Below are positions 28,198-34,889 of a stretch of 34,889 nt of DNA, in pieces. Source of the stretch: Deltaproteobacteria bacterium (lineage in GTDB: Bacteria; Bdellovibrionota_F; JAHFAK01); the NCBI GenBank assembly GCA_023250585.1, contig JAHFAK010000010.1, positions 1-34,889 of the forward strand, in the 5' to 3' direction. A program made the translations under genes and the position numbers. Position 1 is the stretch's first letter. Each line of letters starts with the position of its first letter. A model generated the notes under the pieces. It was not told where the DNA came from, searched no databases, and saw only the letters and a list, made by a program, of their open reading frames with translations.

Positions 28198-31100
28198 TTA
28201 CCACCATTTTCGTTCGGGTAGTTCGGGAAGTTCAAGGGAAATATTGAGTTTTTTAAAAAATTCTTTCATACGTTTTGTATTTTCAATAAACCGCGAATCT
28301 TGGGTTCCATTTTGATTCCATAAACCCCACTGTAGATAGGCTGTATGAAAATAATTCTTGAGTGCGTTCGCGAGTTCGGGATTGAGTAATTGCTTATAGA
28401 TTTCAACCAGCGAAAGAATGAGATCAAGAAACTTTTGTGCCATGCCTTGATCATAATCGACAACGAGAGCATTTCTAGCTGCTCCTAGAAGCGAAATAAG
28501 GGCAGTTCGATCGAGAGATCCATTGCTGGCACATCCTTCATAATAATCATAGAGCATACTATAGGCAGTAGTAGCAACAGGATCTTTAATGTTGCCTTTT
28601 GCTTCAGTCTGTATGTCTATCCGACTTAGGGTATGACTCAAAAACTTTTCAGCATTTTTAAGTGTTTCTTCATTACTTCCATAAATCGCTCCAAAGTCAT
28701 TGTAATATGCTGCAAGCCAAAAAAAGAAATTCAATCGCGTTTCAAATTTCATTGTATCGCTTAAAGCCGTGAAGATAGTAAGATAGTCCTCTTGATTTTT
28801 TGCCGTAGCATAGTGTGCAACCATTAAAATAAATCGTTTTCCTTCATCGAAAAGTTCTGATTGATTGAGATCCCCTGTAGTTATTATTTCTTTCAACTCT
28901 CGCGCTATTGTTAGCGCCATATCCGAATCATTGATTGCATAATAGGGTATCACTATAAGTATAAGATCCAAAAGCCTTGGAATAATCGAACGTTCATCGT
29001 TGGAAAAGCGTGCTACTCCTTTCGCTTCTTTAAGTAAGGTGAAAAGATAGTCACGGGATGGAATTTTTTTCTCATGCAAGAAATGCAATCCTAAAAGCGT
29101 CTTCACATGAATCCAATTAATAATCATCCGTCGACTCCGTGTTTTTTCAAGGGTTGTAATGAGCAGTGGGATACACTGCTTACTGTAGACAGCGAAACTT
29201 TCAGTATAGAATGTACGGAAAGTTTTTTCAAAAACATCATTAGGCATTTTCCTGATTTGGTCCTCAAATGGTTCGTCTCCACCAGGGATATGAAAGATGT
29301 CACTAATAATCGTTAAGTAAACATTACCGACGCTTTTAAGAATCTCTATAAGGTCATTTTTAATTTTATCAGGAGTCTTACTCCGCAATGCCTGATCAAT
29401 ATCGAGATAAAAATACGTAAACCGTTCACAGAGTTCATTCGTTGGAGTGAAATTACGTGCCTCCATGAGAGATTTAGATTTTTGTAAAAACTCTATCGCT
29501 CCTATGGGATCAAAGACTTGCCAATCAGCATAGCGAAGCACCTCACTCGAAACAACGTCAGCTTCTTTACCTACAAGCTTTTGAGCTTTATGCCGAGCTG
29601 CTGTATCGATGGGTTTCATCGTTGTATCTACCGTAGCTTCTTTTTTAATAAGACTTGTATCTATCTCAATATGGGAAGGTTTTATGAGATGCTCACCAAG
29701 GTCAGTATTCTGCTGGTCCTGAAGGTGATCGTATCGACTCTTTCTAAATTCAGATACCTTATCATTAATAAAATTATCAACTCGTGATTGATACTGGGGG
29801 TTAGGATTGAAATTCTTTAGTTCTTTAATTGCTGCTTCATATTCTGGGTATATTGTTGTTTTGAGATCACTCGTATCTGAATCAATTCGTAAGTAGTCAT
29901 GTGGTATCGGCATACGTACACTAATATTGGCCCAATATTTATCCAATAATTTGTCCATTACAGGGTACTCTTCAATATCAACAATTGTGAGTACATCGCT
30001 GAGCTCTTTTGTCGTCCAGCTACGTATACCAAAACAACGATCGAACATTGACAAAAATGCCTTACGAATAAATGAAGACAATTCTTTACCAAGATCATTC
30101 TTTGATAAAACAAAACCAATAGTAAAGAGAGTATCAAAATCATCTCCAAGACATTCAGAATTTTTGAAGAGTTTCTCTAAATCTTTCTTAAAAGTTTCAA
30201 CAAGAAGTATATCTAATTCACTCGCTGGTTTTGATTTGGTAATCGTATTTTTGAACAGTTGTTTAAAATCACTGACAGTAAGATCTTGAGGAAATCCCTG
30301 TCGACCATATTTCTTAATGTAGTAATTTGTCCATAGAGGATAACGATAAACCCCAACGAGATAATTATTCCACAATTTCTCTTCTGAGTTTTTCTTTTGA
30401 GCTTCTACAAGAAGCTTAAAAGTATTCTTACTTATAATATCTAAAAAGACTTCGCTAATGGCATATCCTTCTGTCTCAAATGTGCTAAGACCGTCTAATA
30501 GAAATGCAAGATGGGAAAGTTTGAATTGGTTATCAATCCATTTTTCTAAAATATTTCTGTACTCATTGGCATTTCCTAAAAAACTTCGTGGGGGTATTTT
30601 GTAGATACTATCTCCAATTTTTTCTTTCGTTGGGAAATAATGATCAATAGGTGAATCAGCTATAAGAATACTTCCATCTTTTTTTTGAATTTCTATATCA
30701 GAAGGAACGAGCATATGAAGGATAACTTGACGCACATCAGAACAACGAGTTATTTCTTTAATAACCCTTTGATACGTTAAAAAATCGATTGATGAATCAG
30801 CAAGTAATTCTTTTAAATTATTAAATAACTTTAATAGATTTATTTGGTCTGTTTCTTCGCACATTTGGCTTTTTATATTTCTCACTAATTCGCTTTCATC
30901 TGCTTCTTTATTGCGGGTGCGTTCTTCTTCGGTACCTTTATTAGTATTCCACTCTCGACCTTTTTTATTTGCCCAATTAAATAATTCGGGTAGTCCAAAA
31001 GTCCATGAATCTTTCCCAGAACCTGATTCATTTCCTGTGCCACTGCCATCCCCCTTCCCTTCTCCATTTCCATAATTCGGTGCAATGCCTTTTTCTTCAA

Positions 31101-34100
31101 GTTCTGCGTACGGAGTTGCATCAAAAGTAACCCAATGATCTCCAATAAGTACTTCACTCCATGCATGACCATCATTCGCAGGATCAATGACTTTATAGTT
31201 TTCGTCATATTTTTTTGAATATTTATACCCAGCATTTGTTTTTCGTGGATCTGATGCATACCCGGTTACCATACGCGCAGGTAATCCAAATTCGTGGCGG
31301 ACAATATATTGAAAGAGTGCGTTTCCTTCAGCGCAGTTTGCTAACCGATTATTGGCAATCTTTTCTAGCTTCTTTCCCCAATCAGGAATTTTCGTCGGAT
31401 CATCGAGTGTGATTTTATTGATCGGAGTTCCAACATGGTTATACGTCACATGCAATTGAATCCATGATTCAAGAGGTCGGAGGAGATATACCTCCTCAAT
31501 ACTCGAATGATCTCCTGGGAGCAACGGAAATTTACTAAAATTAGTATGATCAAATGCCTGTCGAATAAATTCATCCCATTTTTCTTGACCATATACAAAA
31601 GGTTCCTCTTTATTTACATATTCATTCCAAACACGAAAGAGTTCTTGTGTAAAACCTCTCACACTTGGCTCAATAAAAGTTTTATCCAGATGATCAGTAC
31701 GATAGTATTTCCGTAATTCCTCCCATTTTTCTTCTGTTTCATTCTGTATCTGAACCATTTTAGTGTTTATAATTGATGCTACTAGATATTCTTTATTCCG
31801 GTTTATAAGGAGAGATATAGGAGAATCATCTTGTCTTAAGATCCCACTAGCTGTATAAAAATAACCTTCAGAAGGAATAAGAGCTAAATCAACACCTGCT
31901 GGAGGAAAGATTCTGATGCCTTTCAAACCTCCCCCATCACGAACAAAAGTTTCGTTAATATTTTGAAGATTTTTAATCGGTACAAAATATTTTCCATCAC
32001 TTGAATGAAAACGTTCACGAATAAAACGCTTAGATTCTAATTGAGGTTGATAGAAGTAATAATCGCTCGATTCTTCTTCTTTATTTTTTCCTTTCGATCC
32101 ACCCTCTTTTCCACCAAAAAGTCCTGATAATGTATCGAAAATATTTGAATCTTCTTGTGCACTTTTTGGTTCGTAATTTTTTCTTTTGTTCTCAGGAAGA
32201 CTCATAAAAAGTTTTTCGATTTTTATGAGATCAGCAGGACTATCGGTGAGTTCATATTTAATAAATTCAGGGTCTTGTTGGATCTCCACAAAACCAAGAA
32301 TTATCAACTCACGTTTCAGGTACGAAATAAAACTTGGATCTTCAAAGAGATCTTTATGTTCAAGGATTAAAAGTTTCTCAAGCTCTTTACGATATTCATC
32401 TTTAGTTAAACTTTTGAGTTCATGAAGAATCTTAATCCATACAAAACGGGCATGATCATCGAGTTTTTCTTTGTGCCATTTCTTATCGGGATCGATCGTC
32501 GAAAGAAGTTTTACGAGGTCCACTTCTTTCGTTTCAAGAATCTTTTTTAGTTCTTGGAGCGTATCAATCGAAAACGAATCTAAGTGAGGAGTGATATGTT
32601 TTTCGTCGAGAAAAGAGAGAATTGTTTTTGTTTGCTTCGCTTCAAAAGTCTCGGCCTTGTATTCCTTTTCCCAGTAGGTGAAGCGTTCTTGTATTTTAGT
32701 AATGACATAGAGCCGTCGTAAAGATTCAAGCCGTGTTCCATTGACTTTTAGATGAGCCAATGCAAAATCTGCCGGCACATCTTCATAACCAAGAAGCTTA
32801 AAACTCTCAGTAATTTTTTCAATAAGAACAGAATCTTTTGCACATTGCTCGAGCGGTTTTTTGAGAACTTCTTTTTCTAAAATCGTTTGATATACTTCAT
32901 TGGATATTTTTTGATATCGATGCTGTAACTCCAAAAGGACATATCGTTCAAGAGGAGAAGCACTGTTCATGTTGAGTATTTGAGCATCGACTTTAGAAAA
33001 TATAACATCAAGATAATCACTAATATCCTTTTGAATCAGTTCATAGAGTTTTTCGAGAAGTTCTATGGGGAAATGTTTTCGCTCTTCAAAAATTCGTGTA
33101 AAAAGCTCTCGCAAGATTTGAGCCTCAGCTTGATAATATGAAGACTCAGAAGCTACTAACTCTTTCAAATGCTCTTCTTCAAAATGAGTAAGAAGATCTG
33201 AAAGCCATGATGTATAAATTTCATTGAGATCTTTAGAATTCTGTGCATGTTCAAGTACATACTCTGAAGGCATTGGATAGGTAAAAAATGATTGAAGTTT
33301 TACGCTTGCTTCTTTATGAAAAAAAACTAATTCATGTGAACTCACTTTCTTGTGTAATAATTCATGATAGACATAGCGATAGAAGAGTGTTTTTACGATT
33401 TCTTTTTTTGTATCAGTACCGAGAAGTTCTTCAATGACAAAAAGATCGCTCAACGGATGAGACGTGAGATGATCCTTTGCTTGTAATTCTTCTTCGGTAT
33501 AGAGAATTCGAATCGTTTGAATCTTTTCAAAATCAGTTGCCGTCAGGTACTGGGACAGTTTGGTTAATTCGTTATACGTTAATTTTTCAATATTGGGCAG
33601 TAGATGATCACTCAGTAATTCAATTTGTTTCTGGGCTCGATATTTTTTCACCCATGAATCATGGTCTTTTGGAGTATCAATTAAAAATTGATTATAATAT
33701 TCAATTGCTGCACGAATATGTTTTTCAATCTCCATAATACGTTGGGTGAGTTCATCGTAGTGGATATTTTCTTCGTTCTTATCTTTCGAGATTAATGCAG
33801 ATGACTCATGAGCAATTTCTAAAGTATCTAAATCTTTGAGTGCTTCTTCGGGAAGATCGGCAGCAATGTGAGCGAGTTCCATGACAAGCTCATCGAGTCG
33901 GTATTCCGTACCCACTAAATATGAGCGATAATCTTCAATATTCCCTCGATGGGCATCTTCGTGTTCATAAAGCTTTGCTAAACTTTTCGCTGAACGAGCC
34001 GTCGCATCGGTTGCTAGATCAAGATACGGGAGTCGATGAAAAACGAAATTATTAAAAATAGGAGTTTCATTCTTTTTTTTCTTCAGTTTCTCTTTTCTGA

Positions 34101-34889
34101 CTATTTCTGCCGCTTGATGAAATGATTCAAGAGCAAGCGACAAATAACCTGTAGATAATGATGGATGGTTCTGCGAAACATGAGCTAATCGATAAAATGT
34201 TCTGCCATAGACGATCCATCCATCATATTCGAGTGCCGGATCTTTATATGTATACATTTTTCTCAGATTATCGATATGATTATTAAGAATATCTCTTTTT
34301 TCTTTGGCTGTCTTTGATGATACGCTTGTACCAGCTACTCCTGCATCTGCGGTAAATAGAAAACTCTGCTCGAGCGCATATGAATACCAGGTGTCATTTC
34401 TATCATGATTATGGAGAATGTCGGCTAAGGAATGATAGGACTCGCATATTTCTTCTTGTTCATCATACGCTTGCCTAACAAAGGTGATATAACAACTCCA
34501 CTGCATGGCACGTAAAAGAATATCGCAATATTCCACATATGGCTGACTCAGCGAAAATTGCCAGAAGCGTTTATTCGTAATGATTTTTCTGTCTTTAACA
34601 TTACAAAGAGATGAAAAAGATTCGGTTACTGTGTGTACGTCGAGTGCAATAGGAATAAAATCATCATTTTTTATATTTTTCTTCAAAGCCTCAAATAAGG
34701 CATGAAAACTTTGGGCAACATTATGATCTGTACCTTGTAAGAGTTTTGTAATTACCCGTTCGCTTTCTTCGAGTGAAAGATAATCATCTATAGCAAAAAT
34801 TTCTTTAGGTAATGGATGAAAAGTTTCCTGAGATGCTATGGCTTCAGCGCTTATCAAAAGCTGTGCAAGCAAAATAATACGAGAGGATA
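28198..34889 (-). CDS. Giant secreted transglutaminase-core domain protein (5' end outside window)
   Basis: RLANCAEGNALFQYIVRHEFGLPARMVTGYASD...DGHAWSEVLIGDHWVTFDATPYAE carries the C/H/D triad context of the transglutaminase core; frame stays open past the TTG at 34872 to the window edge (SSRIILLAQLLISAEAIASQ, signal-peptide-like). Confidence 0.9.
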   Translation of the reverse strand, partial: SSRIILLAQLLISAEAIASQETFHPLPKEIFAIDDYLSLEESERVITKLLQGTDHNVAQSFHALFEALKKNIKNDDFIPIALDVHTVTESFSSLCNVKDRKIITNKRFWQFSLSQPYVEYCDILLRAMQWSCYITFVRQAYDEQEEICESYHSLADILHNHDRNDTWYSYALEQSFLFTADAGVAGTSVSSKTAKEKRDILNNHIDNLRKMYTYKDPALEYDGWIVYGRTFYRLAHVSQNHPSLSTGYLSLALESFHQAAEIVRKEKLKKKKNETPIFNNFVFHRLPYLDLATDATARSAKSLAKLYEHEDAHRGNIEDYRSYLVGTEYRLDELVMELAHIAADLPEEALKDLDTLEIAHESSALISKDKNEENIHYDELTQRIMEIEKHIRAAIEYYNQFLIDTPKDHDSWVKKYRAQKQIELLSDHLLPNIEKLTYNELTKLSQYLTATDFEKIQTIRILYTEEELQAKDHLTSHPLSDLFVIEELLGTDTKKEIVKTLFYRYVYHELLHKKVSSHELVFFHKEASVKLQSFFTYPMPSEYVLEHAQNSKDLNEIYTSWLSDLLTHFEEEHLKELVASESSYYQAEAQILRELFTRIFEERKHFPIELLEKLYELIQKDISDYLDVIFSKVDAQILNMNSASPLERYVLLELQHRYQKISNEVYQTILEKEVLKKPLEQCAKDSVLIEKITESFKLLGYEDVPADFALAHLKVNGTRLESLRRLYVITKIQERFTYWEKEYKAETFEAKQTKTILSFLDEKHITPHLDSFSIDTLQELKKILETKEVDLVKLLSTIDPDKKWHKEKLDDHARFVWIKILHELKSLTKDEYRKELEKLLILEHKDLFEDPSFISYLKRELIILGFVEIQQDPEFIKYELTDSPADLIKIEKLFMSLPENKRKNYEPKSAQEDSNIFDTLSGLFGGKEGGSKGKNKEEESSDYYFYQPQLESKRFIRERFHSSDGKYFVPIKNLQNINETFVRDGGGLKGIRIFPPAGVDLALIPSEGYFYTASGILRQDDSPISLLINRNKEYLVASIINTKMVQIQNETEEKWEELRKYYRTDHLDKTFIEPSVRGFTQELFRVWNEYVNKEEPFVYGQEKWDEFIRQAFDHTNFSKFPLLPGDHSSIEEVYLLRPLESWIQLHVTYNHVGTPINKITLDDPTKIPDWGKKLEKIANNRLANCAEGNALFQYIVRHEFGLPARMVTGYASDPRKTNAGYKYSKKYDENYKVIDPANDGHAWSEVLIGDHWVTFDATPYAELEEKGIAPNYGNGEGKGDGSGTGNESGSGKDSWTFGLPELFNWANKKGREWNTNKGTEEERTRNKEADESELVRNIKSQMCEETDQINLLKLFNNLKELLADSSIDFLTYQRVIKEITRCSDVRQVILHMLVPSDIEIQKKDGSILIADSPIDHYFPTKEKIGDSIYKIPPRSFLGNANEYRNILEKWIDNQFKLSHLAFLLDGLSTFETEGYAISEVFLDIISKNTFKLLVEAQKKNSEEKLWNNYLVGVYRYPLWTNYYIKKYGRQGFPQDLTVSDFKQLFKNTITKSKPASELDILLVETFKKDLEKLFKNSECLGDDFDTLFTIGFVLSKNDLGKELSSFIRKAFLSMFDRCFGIRSWTTKELSDVLTIVDIEEYPVMDKLLDKYWANISVRMPIPHDYLRIDSDTSDLKTTIYPEYEAAIKELKNFNPNPQYQSRVDNFINDKVSEFRKSRYDHLQDQQNTDLGEHLIKPSHIEIDTSLIKKEATVDTTMKPIDTAARHKAQKLVGKEADVVSSEVLRYADWQVFDPIGAIEFLQKSKSLMEARNFTPTNELCERFTYFYLDIDQALRSKTPDKIKNDLIEILKSVGNVYLTIISDIFHIPGGDEPFEDQIRKMPNDVFEKTFRTFYTESFAVYSKQCIPLLITTLEKTRSRRMIINWIHVKTLLGLHFLHEKKIPSRDYLFTLLKEAKGVARFSNDERSIIPRLLDLILIVIPYYAINDSDMALTIARELKEIITTGDLNQSELFDEGKRFILMVAHYATAKNQEDYLTIFTALSDTMKFETRLNFFFWLAAYYNDFGAIYGSNEETLKNAEKFLSHTLSRIDIQTEAKGNIKDPVATTAYSMLYDYYEGCASNGSLDRTALISLLGAARNALVVDYDQGMAQKFLDLILSLVEIYKQLLNPELANALKNYFHTAYLQWGLWNQNGTQDSRFIENTKRMKEFFKKLNISLELPELPERKWW

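Noticed and set aside
30885-31259. 124-aa - strand ORF inside the giant gene
   Set aside because: Alternative frame of the Gly/Ser/Glu-rich linker region of the transglutaminase protein.
1-34889. CRISPR arrays, integrases, transposases, phage structural genes
   Set aside because: Looked for regularly spaced repeats and recombinase motifs; none seen. The tail-duplicated cassettes therefore lack an obvious in-window mobility enzyme.

Overview
AT-rich chromosomal window from a Gram-negative-type (diderm) bacterium. Lineage is not determinable here; the tandem DUF507 genes and the LepA/EF-P style hint weakly at a deltaproteobacteria-related group. Most of the window is housekeeping: a heme operon (hemE-hemN-hemH), lepA-murJ, a PIN-PhoH ATPase, uppP, tRNA-Ser(GGA), tlyA-efp, a NifU-like protein, thiN, a porin, two DUF507 genes, dnaB-rplI-rpsR-rpsF, pth-rplY-tRNA-Gln(TTG)-ispE-M23 peptidase-xseA, and pilD. 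The last feature is a >2220-aa secreted transglutaminase-core protein that runs off the right edge. The most interesting signal is a recurrent architecture. Two unrelated two-gene, toxin-antitoxin-like cassettes (a small protein plus a nucleotidyltransferase; DUF2442 plus DUF4160) each sit directly behind the 3' end of a housekeeping gene (lepA, pilD) and point toward it. Each is followed on its far side by a diverged duplicate of that gene's last ~20 codons. In both duplicates the substitutions are almost all synonymous, so each locus carries two alleles of the gene tail that diverged under coding constraint. For pilD, the orphan tail lies 3 bp from the neighbouring gene's stop codon, so it looks like the displaced native tail. 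Other signals: two ~105-117 bp near-perfect palindromes in spacers, a third spacer hairpin sharing an exact 18-mer with a distant spacer, an orphan promoter/terminator pair suggesting a small RNA, and a tandem pair of orphan 4-Cys secreted proteins.
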